From Anaerococcus vaginalis ATCC 51170 (lineage in GTDB: Bacteria > Bacillota > Clostridia > Tissierellales > Peptoniphilaceae), in NCBI RefSeq assembly GCF_000163295.1, contig NZ_GG700527.1, positions 1,778,954 to 1,842,953 on the forward strand: a stretch of DNA of 64,000 nucleotides, read 5' to 3'. The notes under the pieces are model-generated. The model saw only the letters and a list, made by a program, of their open reading frames with translations. It was not told the DNA's origin and ran no database searches. Every line of letters starts with the position of its first letter. Position 1 is the stretch's first letter. The position numbers and the translations under genes were made by a program. Of the stretch, positions 27,005 to 35,614 are shown piece by piece.

Positions 27005-27025
27005 TCAACTAATAATTAAAATATT
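27005..27025 (+). promoter_or_regulatory. Predicted PAM and protospacer for cas autorepression
   Basis: TCA (27005-27007), a PAM used by clostridial type I-B systems, directly precedes ACTAATAATTAAAATATT (27008-27025). This matches the pseudo-array spacer at 17 of 18 positions; the mismatch is at spacer position 6. The site lies about 10-30 bp downstream of the cas -10 box, where bound Cascade would block transcription. Confidence 0.75.
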
Positions 27026-27050
27026 ATAATTATAGAAAGGAGATGAGAAA

Positions 27051-27737
27051 ATGAACGTGTACGAATTGAAAATTAGAACATTTTTATTAGAAGATATTGA
27101 TTCATCAGATTCTTTGGGATTTATTTCTAAGGCAATAATTTCTTATTTGTCAGAAAATGAAAAATTTTTAGATATTCACGAATCTAAAAATTATAAATCC
27201 TATTGCCATGATAATCTATATCCAATAAAAAAGTTCTACAAAAAAAATATGGTTTATCAGTACAGAATTAGGTCGGTTGATGAAGAATTTGTAAATTATA
27301 TGTTAAATGGTTTTTCTGATTACAAGGACAAGGTTTTCAAAAACTTAACTGTTGATGTTAGGATAATTCCAAAATCACCGATTTCAAAATTATTTACCTT
27401 AAATCCTATAATAATAAAAAATGATTTTGGATATTGGAAGGAAAAGTTGACCTTAGAAGAATTTGAAAAGAGATTCACAGATAATTTAATTAAAAAATAT
27501 AAATTTTTTATTGATGAAAATGTAGAAGAGGGAAAATTTTATACAAGCCTTAAATTTTTAAATGAAGGACCAATCGCTTTTAAATTTAAAAATATAAGAC
27601 TTTTGGGCGATAAGCTTGAGCTGGAAATCAATATGGATAAAAGAAGCCAAGACTTAGCCTATTTTGCACTTGCTGTGACATTTAGCGAAAATGCAGCTTA
27701 TGGAGCAGGATTTTTGGGATATAAATATTTAATTTAG
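27051..27737 (+). CDS. cas6: CRISPR-associated endoribonuclease Cas6 (type I-B)
   Basis: A 228-aa RAMP-fold endoribonuclease that cuts pre-crRNA 8 nt upstream of the spacer. The second ferredoxin-like half ends with the glycine-rich C-terminal loop AAYGAGFLGYKYL (residues about 213-226), a hallmark of Cas6. His and Tyr candidates for catalysis lie in the first 70 residues (for example DIHESKNYKSY). Strong ribosome-binding site GAAAGGAGATG. First gene of the cas operon, with the predicted self-target site in its untranslated leader. Confidence 0.9.
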   Translation: MNVYELKIRTFLLEDIDSSDSLGFISKAIISYLSENEKFLDIHESKNYKSYCHDNLYPIKKFYKKNMVYQYRIRSVDEEFVNYMLNGFSDYKDKVFKNLTVDVRIIPKSPISKLFTLNPIIIKNDFGYWKEKLTLEEFEKRFTDNLIKKYKFFIDENVEEGKFYTSLKFLNEGPIAFKFKNIRLLGDKLELEINMDKRSQDLAYFALAVTFSENAAYGAGFLGYKYLI

Positions 27738-27748
27738 GAGGTGATTAT

Positions 27749-29518
27749 GTGCTAGAAGAATGTTTGGAAATCTTTAAGAAAAATTTGGACGAGGATCCTG
27801 ATATGGTTTTGAGAGGATATATTCCCAAAGATGGTAAATATTATCTTGTTACTATGAAAGAAAAAAGTCCTTGGGAAGTAAGTCCAAGTTTTAAAATTAA
27901 ATATGACAAAAAAGAAAAGAAAATCGAAAATCAACCATTAAATTATTCTTTTATTAGAGATTTGGATTTTAATTCCAATCTCTTAAACATGAACAAAAGC
28001 ATAGACAATAAAAAAGCGATCCATAGTTCTAATTATTATAGTTTTTTCTTCAAAGAAAATTCTTGTGAAGATAAGATTAATAAAGATGCGATAGAAAGAT
28101 ATTTTTCGGTTTTAAAAAATCCTATTAAAAAATATAAGGATAAAAGAGCAAAAAATCTTTATTTGGAAAATGAAGAAAAATTAGGATCTGTAAATTTAGA
28201 AGAAGTAGAAAAAATCGAGAAGTGGCTTATTGAAAATATTGATAAGAAAGAATTATTTGATATTGATACAAGCTCAAAAGATTATTTCAAAATATTTTTT
28301 GTCTATGAAGATGAAGAAAAAACAAAAAAATCCTATCAAAGAGAGCAAGATAGGTATTTACTTACCAATTTATTTAATAAGAATAAATATAATATAGAAG
28401 TTAATGGAAAAACTTTTGGTGTTTCTGATGATAATTTAGGAATAAATGATAAAAAGCCTTATTTAGAAAATTTATCTAGAAAGGTAAAACAACCTTATTT
28501 AATAAGTGCAGATATGGCAAAGTTACAAAATTTATTTTTTTCCTATCTTTCATCATCTGTAAAAAGAGGAAATAATAAAATATATTTTAATACAGGAAAT
28601 AAAGAAATAAGTTTTGAAAAAAATAAAAATTTTATAGGTTTTGAATTGTTTTTGTATCCTGAAAAAAATGAGGCGGCTATCTTAGATTATAATATTTATT
28701 CAAAAGATTTTGATGATATAGAAATTAAAATTAACCAATATATTGAAGAATATTTACCTGAAAATGTTAAAGCTGAGGATATTTCTAAAAGAGAAGAAAA
28801 ATACGGTCTTGTTACTGAAAAAAATACACTTTTAAATAAAATAGATTCGGTTTTTTTCTATAATTATTACCAAAGAAATAAGTATAATTTGGAGAATTTA
28901 AATATAAAAGAGTTAAATTTCAAAATGATAATTTTAAACTATGGGAAAAGTCTGGAATTTGCAATAATAAATAATAAGAATAAAGAAGTTTTAAAGATTT
29001 TAGATAGACTCTTGAAAGATTCTATCAAATATTCTCTTACAAATGATTATAATACAAAGGCTATAACCCAATTTAATTATTATTTATCTTTGAAAGAATA
29101 TTTTGAAAAAAAGGAGGAAAATTATATGGATTTTCAAGAAAAAATGAAAAGAAAATTAGAATCGGCAGGCGATATTTCTCTTGAAGGTGATGAAGAAATT
29201 TTGTTTGCCTTAGGACAAGTTTTGAGAAAATTGCTTAATCATTCAAAGATTGGCGATAAAAATTTAACCTTTATTAGAAATTTCTTGGATGAACAAAAAA
29301 CTTCTAAGATAATCGAAAATTTAAAACATTTGCTTGTAACTTATGCCCACAATATTAGCACTAAAGATGTAAGATTTAACAGGGCAGTAAGCCAAATTCT
29401 TGTTTATGAATTTGAAAAGGAAAAGGCTGATGATAAGTGGATAATGGCAGGATTTTTAGAAGAATCATATCTTTATGGAAAAAAACTAAGTGAAGGAGAA
29501 GAAAATGACAGAGCTTAA
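27749..29518 (+). CDS. cas8b: Type I-B Cascade large subunit Cas8b (Csh1/TM1802-like)
   Basis: 589 aa, the PAM-recognising large subunit of the I-B effector. N-terminal GYIPKDGKYYLVTM and PLNYSFIRDLDFNSNLLNMNKS resemble the TM1802 subgroup; the rest is rich in Lys, Glu and Asn and poorly conserved. The start is GTG at 27749 behind AGGAGGTGATT; the overlapping ATG at 27747 is closed at once by TAG. The last 130 codons form an independently translatable helical segment (see the cas11b entry). It overlaps cas7 by 14 bp. Confidence 0.88.
   Translation: MLEECLEIFKKNLDEDPDMVLRGYIPKDGKYYLVTMKEKSPWEVSPSFKIKYDKKEKKIENQPLNYSFIRDLDFNSNLLNMNKSIDNKKAIHSSNYYSFFFKENSCEDKINKDAIERYFSVLKNPIKKYKDKRAKNLYLENEEKLGSVNLEEVEKIEKWLIENIDKKELFDIDTSSKDYFKIFFVYEDEEKTKKSYQREQDRYLLTNLFNKNKYNIEVNGKTFGVSDDNLGINDKKPYLENLSRKVKQPYLISADMAKLQNLFFSYLSSSVKRGNNKIYFNTGNKEISFEKNKNFIGFELFLYPEKNEAAILDYNIYSKDFDDIEIKINQYIEEYLPENVKAEDISKREEKYGLVTEKNTLLNKIDSVFFYNYYQRNKYNLENLNIKELNFKMIILNYGKSLEFAIINNKNKEVLKILDRLLKDSIKYSLTNDYNTKAITQFNYYLSLKEYFEKKEENYMDFQEKMKRKLESAGDISLEGDEEILFALGQVLRKLLNHSKIGDKNLTFIRNFLDEQKTSKIIENLKHLLVTYAHNISTKDVRFNRAVSQILVYEFEKEKADDKWIMAGFLEESYLYGKKLSEGEENDRA
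29126..29518 (+). CDS. cas11b: Internal small subunit Cas11b, translated from within cas8b
   Basis: AAGGAGG (29111-29117) sits 8 nt before an ATG (29126) in the cas8b frame. The product of 130 aa (MDFQEKMKRKLESAG onward) is almost all alpha-helical, as expected for the small subunit that forms the belly of Cascade. I-B, I-C and I-D systems are known to make Cas11 from an internal start in cas8/cas10d. A perfect ribosome-binding site inside a coding region is otherwise unlikely, so I consider the second product real. Confidence 0.8.
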   Translation: MDFQEKMKRKLESAGDISLEGDEEILFALGQVLRKLLNHSKIGDKNLTFIRNFLDEQKTSKIIENLKHLLVTYAHNISTKDVRFNRAVSQILVYEFEKEKADDKWIMAGFLEESYLYGKKLSEGEENDRA

Positions 29519-30458
29519 CAAAAGAGTTTATGGGATTATTGGTATAGGATCAAAAATGGCAAATTGGAATGCGGATTTCTCAGGATTTCCAAAATCTTTA
29601 TCATCTGGTGAAATTTTTGGATCAGATAAAGCCTTGAAATATACTATGAAGAAAAAATGGCTAGAAGAAGGCGAAAAAGTAATTTATATAAAAAGTTATA
29701 CTATAGGTGATAAAGGAAACTTGATGCCTAGAACTTTAAAGGAAAGATATGAACAAGTTTTTGATACAGAAATAAAATCTGGTGAATCAGAAAAAATTTT
29801 GACTAACTTATTTTCTGCAACAGATGTAAAAAATTTTGGAGCTACCTTTGCAGAAAAAGGAAATAATATTTCTATAACTGGAGCTGTGCAAATTTCCCAA
29901 GGAATGAACAAATATGAAGACAGTAAAGCTCAAGTTCAACAAATTTTATCTCCTTTTAGAGATCCTAATGCTAAAGAAAAAAGTAAATCAGGAGAGGATG
30001 CTCAAAATTCTACTTTGGGAAATAAAATTGTATCAGATGAAGCTCATTATTTTTATTCTTTTGTAATAAATCCAAAGGCTTATGATGATTATAAACAATT
30101 AGGAGTAACAGAGGGCTATAGCGAAAAAGATTATGAAAAATTCAAATTAGCAGCAATTGATTCTGCATCTTCCTATGCTACAAACTCAAAAGAAGGAGCA
30201 AATAATGAATTTTCTATGTTTGTTGAAACAAAATTAGATACTTATCTTCCAAGCCTTGCAAATTACATTGAATTTGAAAAAAATTCTGAAGAAAACTCAA
30301 AAGATAAGATAATTTTTACAGGAAAAACTATTCTAGAAGAAAGAGATGATATAGAAAAAATTCAAATTTATTATGACAATGAAAAAATAGACTTGGTTGA
30401 TTTTCCAGATAATATAGAAATTTATAATATTTACACAAGAGAAAAAATCGAGGCTTAA
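29505..30458 (+). CDS. cas7: Type I-B Cascade backbone subunit Cas7 (Csh2)
   Basis: A 317-aa RAMP protein forming the crRNA-binding backbone. The N-terminus MTELNKRVYGIIGIGSKMAN holds the first RNA-binding strand; the thumb and palm blocks (SITGAVQISQGMNKYED, DEAHYFYSFVINP) are typical of Csh2. A GTG at 29490 extends the frame by five residues, but the ATG at 29505 has GAAGGAG at the right distance. It overlaps cas8b by 14 bp. Confidence 0.9.
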   Translation: MTELNKRVYGIIGIGSKMANWNADFSGFPKSLSSGEIFGSDKALKYTMKKKWLEEGEKVIYIKSYTIGDKGNLMPRTLKERYEQVFDTEIKSGESEKILTNLFSATDVKNFGATFAEKGNNISITGAVQISQGMNKYEDSKAQVQQILSPFRDPNAKEKSKSGEDAQNSTLGNKIVSDEAHYFYSFVINPKAYDDYKQLGVTEGYSEKDYEKFKLAAIDSASSYATNSKEGANNEFSMFVETKLDTYLPSLANYIEFEKNSEENSKDKIIFTGKTILEERDDIEKIQIYYDNEKIDLVDFPDNIEIYNIYTREKIEA

Positions 30459-30459
30459 T

Positions 30460-31197
30460 ATGAAAGCTTTGAGATTTAGATTAAGTGGTAAAACAGGTTT
30501 TTTCAAACAGCCAGATGTAAATACTTATCTATATTATACTTACGGTCAAATTCATAGAGTCGCCCTTCTTGGACTTTTGGGAGCAATTCTTGGATATAAG
30601 GGCTACAATGAGAAAGATAGGGAAAAACATCCTGAATTTTATAAAAAATTAAAAGATCTTAAAATTTCTATAGTTTCAGAGGGAAATGATGGGATTTTTG
30701 ATAAGAAGTTGCAAATATTTAATAATTCTACAGCCTTTGCTTCAAACGAAGAAGGTGGAAATTTAATAGTAAAACAAGTTTGGCTAGAAAATCCTTCATG
30801 GTTAATTTATATTTTATTAGATAATGATCAAAGTAAATCGATAGAAGAATATATTTTAAATAAAAAAACAATTTTTACTCCTTATCTTGGAACAAATGAT
30901 CACATGGCAAATATTAGTGATTGTGAAATTGTTGATATAGAAAAAAGTAATGCAAAGATTATAAATTCCCTTTTTTGGGATGAAGATTTTAAACTAAGGC
31001 TAAAAAGTAAGATTTATAAATATGAAGAAAATCTTCCGTTTTTCTTAGAAGAAGACACTGAAAGATATATAAGAAAAAAAACATTAGCAAGTAATGGAGA
31101 AGTTAGAAAAAAATCAGATAAAGATGTAATTTTTGAAGATTTAGATAATAAGTTAAAACTTGTCTTTTACAGCGAAGAAGGAATTTATGAAACTTGA
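30460..31197 (+). CDS. cas5: Type I-B Cascade subunit Cas5 (Cas5h)
   Basis: A 245-aa RAMP protein that holds the 5' handle of the crRNA. The N-terminal MKALRFRLSGKTGFFKQPD and YYTYGQIHRVALLGLLGAILG are the Cas5h signature. The ATG is one base after the cas7 stop. Overlap with cas3 is 11 bp. No catalytic His expected of Cas5d is needed because a separate Cas6 is present. Confidence 0.92.
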   Translation: MKALRFRLSGKTGFFKQPDVNTYLYYTYGQIHRVALLGLLGAILGYKGYNEKDREKHPEFYKKLKDLKISIVSEGNDGIFDKKLQIFNNSTAFASNEEGGNLIVKQVWLENPSWLIYILLDNDQSKSIEEYILNKKTIFTPYLGTNDHMANISDCEIVDIEKSNAKIINSLFWDEDFKLRLKSKIYKYEENLPFFLEEDTERYIRKKTLASNGEVRKKSDKDVIFEDLDNKLKLVFYSEEGIYET

Positions 31198-33709
31198 TTT
31201 TATAGTTAAAAATCCAGATAAATACCTAGGTCACATAGAAGGAGTAGGAAATAATAAAGAAAAATTAGAAGATCATATTAATAAAACTTTTGCATATTAC
31301 CAAAAGATTCTAGATGAAAAAAACTTGGGAAAAGTCTTTGAAAGATTTTTCCTAAGTATTTTTGATGAAAAAGATGAATATACTTATTTTAAAGATTTGA
31401 TAGATTCAGTAATTTTGTTTCATGATTTAGGAAAGATAAATTCTAGGTTTCAAAGAAATAAATTAAAAAATTTTGAAATAGACCTTATAGATTTGGGAAT
31501 AGAAAGCCAACATTCTATACTTTCTTCATTTATTTATGTTTATATTTTTGTTGGAAAAATTAAAAACTTAAAAATTGATGATGAACTAAAAGAAAAATTT
31601 TATTATCTTATTTTTTTAAATGCCTTTGTAATTTCTAGACATCATAGTGATTTATCAGACTTCTCATATTCAATTCATAATTTTTTTGATTTATTTATTG
31701 ATGAAAGAAGTAAATTTTATAAAACTTTAAATTATTTAAGTAAAGATAAGAATATAAAGGAAGAATTTTTTGATGATTTTGAAGAAATTTCAAATGATAT
31801 TATGGATCTTGTTTATGATTTTGATATGGATTCTTCTTATACGGATTTCAAAAAATCAAAGTCCAAAGAGATTTACATATATACAAGACTTATTTATTCT
31901 ATTTTAGTTGCATCTGACTTTTATGCTACAACTGATTATATGAATGGATATAAGACAAAGCTTCCAAAAATTGACCAAAATGACCTTATAAAGATATACA
32001 ATAATTCAAAACTTATAAAAAGTATTAGAAAAAGCGAAAAAGACAAGTCTTATGAGAAAAAAGAAAATATAAACGATCTTAGGACAAAAATTTTTCTAAA
32101 TGCAGAAAAAAATTTAGAAGAAGAAAGGGATAAGAATATATTTTTCCTAGAAGCTCCTACAGGTTCTGGCAAATCTAATACTGCTATGAATTTATCTTTC
32201 AAATTATTAAATAATCAGATTAATAAAATAATATACGCCTATCCCTTTAACACCTTGGTAGAACAGAATAAAAATACTCTTTTAAAATACTATAAAAAAA
32301 CCAGCATAGAAGAAAAAATTTCAATTATAAATTCCATAACACCTATTGGAAAAAGTGACAATGAAGATTTTATGAAAGATTGGGATTATTATATAAAATC
32401 TTTATTGGATAGGCAATTTCTCCACTCTCCGTTTATAATCACATCTAATGTAGGGCTTTTTAATACGCTTTTTTCAAATAAAAGAAAAAATATCTTCGGC
32501 CTTTATCAACTTACAAATTCTGTCATTGTTTTGGATGAAATTCAAGCCTACAGGGAGGATTTGTGGAATGAAATTATAGAAATGTTGGAGATTTATTCCA
32601 AGATTTTTAATTTAAAAATAATTATAATGTCGGCAACTCTTCCAGATTTATCAGCCTTATTAGATGAGGATAAAAAGAAAAATATAGGAAAATTAATTAA
32701 AAATCCAAGAGAGATGTTTAATGAGCCTTTATTTAAAAATAGGGTTAAAATAAATTATGATTTGTTAGATTTGGGAAAGATTGACTATGATCATCTTTTA
32801 AATCATATGAAAGAAAATATAGGAAATCACAAAAAAATATTGGTAGAATTTATTAGAAAAAAAGATGCGGAAAATTTCTTTAAAATTTTAAATGAGGAGG
32901 AATTTTTCGCTCAATACAATATTTTGATTTTAACGGGAGATGATAATTTGAGAAGGAAGGCTCAAGTTATCGGACAAATAAGTGGAGAAGTTATTAAAAA
33001 AACCATATTAATTGCAAGTCAGGTTGTAGAAGCTGGAGTTGATATTGACATGGATATTGGTTACAAAGATATATCTATGCTTGAAAATGAAGAACAATTT
33101 TTGGGAAGAATTGGAAGATCGGCTTTAAAAAATGATGCTGTAGCATATTTTTTTGATATGGCAGATGAAAAGAAAATTTATAAAAATGCCCAAGATATTT
33201 TGACTCTAAGAAATAAAGATAGGAGAAAAAATCTTGAAACAAAAGATTTTTCTAGATATTTTGCCTTAAAATTACAAAAAGCAAAAAATGATAGGGATGA
33301 ATATGCCTATATAAATTTTGAAAAAGACCTTATTAAATTAAATTTCGAAAAAATATCAAAACACATGGAATTAATTGATGATAATAGGCAAATGATAGAA
33401 TTATTTTTAAATAGAAATTTAAGGATAAATGGAAAAGAAATAAATGGATCTGAAATTTGGACTCAATACGCAAATCTTATTGAGAATAAAGATATGGATT
33501 ATAGTGAAAAGATGGTAAAACTTTCAGAAAATAAAGCACAAATGTCAGATTTTCTTTATAGAATTACAAAAAGAGATTTTATAAAATATATTGGAAAAGC
33601 AAATGATATAATAGGAAATCTTGTTTATATAGAAGATGGAGAAAAATATATTTACAATGAAAGATTAAACTATAAAAATGAAAATGATGAATTTGAGGAC
33701 ATACTATGA
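31187..33709 (+). CDS. cas3: CRISPR helicase-nuclease Cas3
   Basis: An 840-aa fusion of HD nuclease and SF2 helicase that degrades target DNA after Cascade binding. HD motif ILFHDLGK near residue 80 and SRHHSDLSD near 150; Walker A APTGSGKSN near 323; Walker B as DEIQ near 449; motif III SATLPD near 481; motif VI region QVVEAGVDID near 611 and FLGRIGRS. Nothing essential is missing, so interference should be intact. The start at 31187 has AGAAGGAA; the ORF start at 31160 lies within cas5 and is rejected. It overlaps cas4 (ATGA). Confidence 0.95.
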   Translation: MKLDFIVKNPDKYLGHIEGVGNNKEKLEDHINKTFAYYQKILDEKNLGKVFERFFLSIFDEKDEYTYFKDLIDSVILFHDLGKINSRFQRNKLKNFEIDLIDLGIESQHSILSSFIYVYIFVGKIKNLKIDDELKEKFYYLIFLNAFVISRHHSDLSDFSYSIHNFFDLFIDERSKFYKTLNYLSKDKNIKEEFFDDFEEISNDIMDLVYDFDMDSSYTDFKKSKSKEIYIYTRLIYSILVASDFYATTDYMNGYKTKLPKIDQNDLIKIYNNSKLIKSIRKSEKDKSYEKKENINDLRTKIFLNAEKNLEEERDKNIFFLEAPTGSGKSNTAMNLSFKLLNNQINKIIYAYPFNTLVEQNKNTLLKYYKKTSIEEKISIINSITPIGKSDNEDFMKDWDYYIKSLLDRQFLHSPFIITSNVGLFNTLFSNKRKNIFGLYQLTNSVIVLDEIQAYREDLWNEIIEMLEIYSKIFNLKIIIMSATLPDLSALLDEDKKKNIGKLIKNPREMFNEPLFKNRVKINYDLLDLGKIDYDHLLNHMKENIGNHKKILVEFIRKKDAENFFKILNEEEFFAQYNILILTGDDNLRRKAQVIGQISGEVIKKTILIASQVVEAGVDIDMDIGYKDISMLENEEQFLGRIGRSALKNDAVAYFFDMADEKKIYKNAQDILTLRNKDRRKNLETKDFSRYFALKLQKAKNDRDEYAYINFEKDLIKLNFEKISKHMELIDDNRQMIELFLNRNLRINGKEINGSEIWTQYANLIENKDMDYSEKMVKLSENKAQMSDFLYRITKRDFIKYIGKANDIIGNLVYIEDGEKYIYNERLNYKNENDEFEDIL

Positions 33710-34191
33710 ATGGAACAATAATAAATTATTATTTTCATTGCAAAAGACAGTGTTATTTGTTTGCCAACAAATTAAATTTCGAAGATAACAGTGAACTTGT
33801 AAAAATAGGAAAAGAAATTCACTTAAATAAAAGCGAAAATAGGAAGAATTCTGAAATAAAAATAGACAATATAGTGGTTGATAAAATTACAGATAAATAT
33901 TTGGTAGAAATAAAAAAATCAGATGCAGACAAAGAAGCTGCTAGATGGCAGCTTTATTATTATCTTTATATTTTAAAGAAAAAAGGAATAGTCAAAAAAT
34001 GAAAATTAGAATTTGTTGAAAACAATAAAGGTAAAAAAATAGAATATTTGGACTTAGATGATAAAAAAGAAAAAGAACTAGAAAAAGTACTTAAAGAAAT
34101 AGAAGAATTTATTTCAAAAGAAAAAATCCCAAAATTCAAAAAAATTAAGGGATGTACCAAATGCGCCTATTATGAATATTGCAAGATCTAG
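33706..34191 (+). pseudogene. cas4: Cas4 exonuclease gene interrupted by an in-frame TGA
   Basis: Reading through TGA at 34000-34002 gives a full-length Cas4 of 161 codons. The N-terminal part has the first cluster Cys in YYFHCKRQCYLF, the nuclease Asp in IDNIVVDKI and the EIKKSD motif with Lys, then QLYYYLYILKKKG. The part after the stop (KLEFVENNKGK to CTKCAYYEYCKI) carries the other three cluster cysteines. The stop falls where relatives usually have Gly or Trp, so one base change (GGA or TGG to TGA) explains it. Without read-through the 98-aa product lacks most Fe-S ligands. Cas4 normally trims PAM-containing prespacers. Confidence 0.85.
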
Positions 34192-34199
34192 GTGGGAAT

Positions 34200-35198
34200 A
34201 TGGGAAAAACAAAATATCTTTTAACAGATGGACAAATAAAAAGAAAAGACAATTCCTTGTGCTATAGAGTAAATGGTAAAAATGTTTATATACCAATAGA
34301 AAGCATAAGAGAGCTTTATATACTAAGCGAGACAAGTATAAATACAAAATTATTAGATTTTCTTGCAAGTAAGCATATAGTCTTACATTTTTTTAATTAT
34401 TATGGAAACTATTCAGGAACATTTTACCCAAGGGAAAAATATATAAGCGGAAAACTTTTGGTTAAACAAGTGGAAGCCTATAATGAAAAAAGAATAGAAA
34501 TAGCTAAAAAAATTGTAGGAGCAATAGGTAAAAATATCTACCAAGTTCTATATCATTACTATAAACATGACAAAAAAGAAGTTAAAGCTTTCCTTGATTA
34601 TCTAAAAAATAAGATTCCAAAAGAGCTTGATAAGGCAAACGATATTAAACAAATTTTATATATAGAAGGAAAAATTTGGCAAGGATTTTACGATTCTTTC
34701 AAATATTTTCTAAATGAAGATTTTATTTTGAATAAAAGAGTAAGAAGACCCCCTGATAATCCAATAAATGCTTTGATATCATTTGGAAATTCACTTTTAT
34801 ACACAAAAACAATAACAGCTATCTATAGAACTCACTTAAATCAAGCCATAAGTTATTTACACGAACCAAGTGAATCAAGATTTTCTCTTTCCCTGGATAT
34901 GTGTGAAGCATTCAAGCCGATTTTGGTATTTAAAACAATTTTTGATTTGGTAAATAATAGAAAAATTAGGGTAGAAGATCACTTTATAAAAGAGCAAAAT
35001 TACTGCATACTAAATGATGAAGGTAAGAAAATATTTATAGCAGCATTTGAAAAAAGAATAGAAACAAAATTTAAAAATGAAAAATTAAAAAGAAATGTAA
35101 GCTATCAAACACAAATAAAGCTAGATTGCTATAAATTAATAAAATATATACTAGAAGACAAAGAATTCGAACCCTATTTATTAGAAAGGAAATATTGA
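34200..35198 (+). CDS. cas1: CRISPR adaptation integrase Cas1
   Basis: A 332-aa type I-B Cas1. The N-terminal beta domain (GKTKYLLTDGQIKRKDN, VYIPIESIRELYIL) is followed by the helical metal-dependent domain, with acid and His ligands in YIEGKIWQGFYDSF (Glu), the His in LHEPSESRFSLSLDMCEAFKP and its Glu/Asp residues. Catalytic residues appear intact. An ORF start at 34179 overlaps the cas4 tail; the ATG at 34200 with TAGGTGGGAATA is preferred. Confidence 0.93.
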   Translation: MGKTKYLLTDGQIKRKDNSLCYRVNGKNVYIPIESIRELYILSETSINTKLLDFLASKHIVLHFFNYYGNYSGTFYPREKYISGKLLVKQVEAYNEKRIEIAKKIVGAIGKNIYQVLYHYYKHDKKEVKAFLDYLKNKIPKELDKANDIKQILYIEGKIWQGFYDSFKYFLNEDFILNKRVRRPPDNPINALISFGNSLLYTKTITAIYRTHLNQAISYLHEPSESRFSLSLDMCEAFKPILVFKTIFDLVNNRKIRVEDHFIKEQNYCILNDEGKKIFIAAFEKRIETKFKNEKLKRNVSYQTQIKLDCYKLIKYILEDKEFEPYLLERKY

Positions 35199-35479
35199 TG
35201 GGGAAAAATTATAATTATGCATTTCTATTCTACGATGTTGGAGAAAAAAGAGTAAACAAAGTCTTTAAAGTCTGCAAAAAATATTTAACTCACCACCAAA
35301 ATTCAGTATTTAGAGGAGAAATAAGCCCGTCAAAAATTATTGCTCTAAAAAGAGAAATTAAAAAAATAATAAAAAAAGAAGAAGACTTTGTAACAATAAT
35401 AAAAATGTATAACAAAGAATCCTTTGAAGAAGAAACTATAGGAAAATACAAATCAATAGAAGAAGACCTAATCATATAA
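35198..35479 (+). CDS. cas2: CRISPR adaptation protein Cas2
   Basis: 93 aa, small ferredoxin-fold dimer that bridges two Cas1 dimers. The first strand ends in FLFYDVGEKRVNKVFKVCK with the conserved Asp, followed by LTHHQNSVFRGEIS. ATG at 35198 overlaps the last base of the cas1 TGA; an in-frame TTG three bases earlier is possible. Last cas gene before the leader. Confidence 0.93.
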   Translation: MGKNYNYAFLFYDVGEKRVNKVFKVCKKYLTHHQNSVFRGEISPSKIIALKREIKKIIKKEEDFVTIIKMYNKESFEEETIGKYKSIEEDLII

Positions 35480-35614
35480 ATACCAGCAAAAACAAAAGAA
35501 TTTGAAAAAATAAAGAAAAGAAAAAAATAGAAATAGCTGGTAAAAAATCAAAGAATCTCATAAAATGGGTAATATATTGATAGGATGTATATTTAAAATG
35601 TGCATTTTATATTG
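35480..35614 (+). promoter_or_regulatory. CRISPR leader
   Basis: 135 bp of AT-rich DNA between cas2 and the first repeat, containing A-tracts. Position next to cas2 and next to the uniform, youngest-looking repeats marks it as the leader; the far array end is degenerate. CTCATAAAATGGGTAATAT (about 35554-35572) could contain an array -10, but no consensus promoter is clear. Confidence 0.7.

Noticed and set aside
34000-34002. Selenocysteine at the cas4 TGA
   Set aside because: The position is not a catalytic Cys in relatives, and no selenocysteine-insertion hairpin is apparent after the codon.
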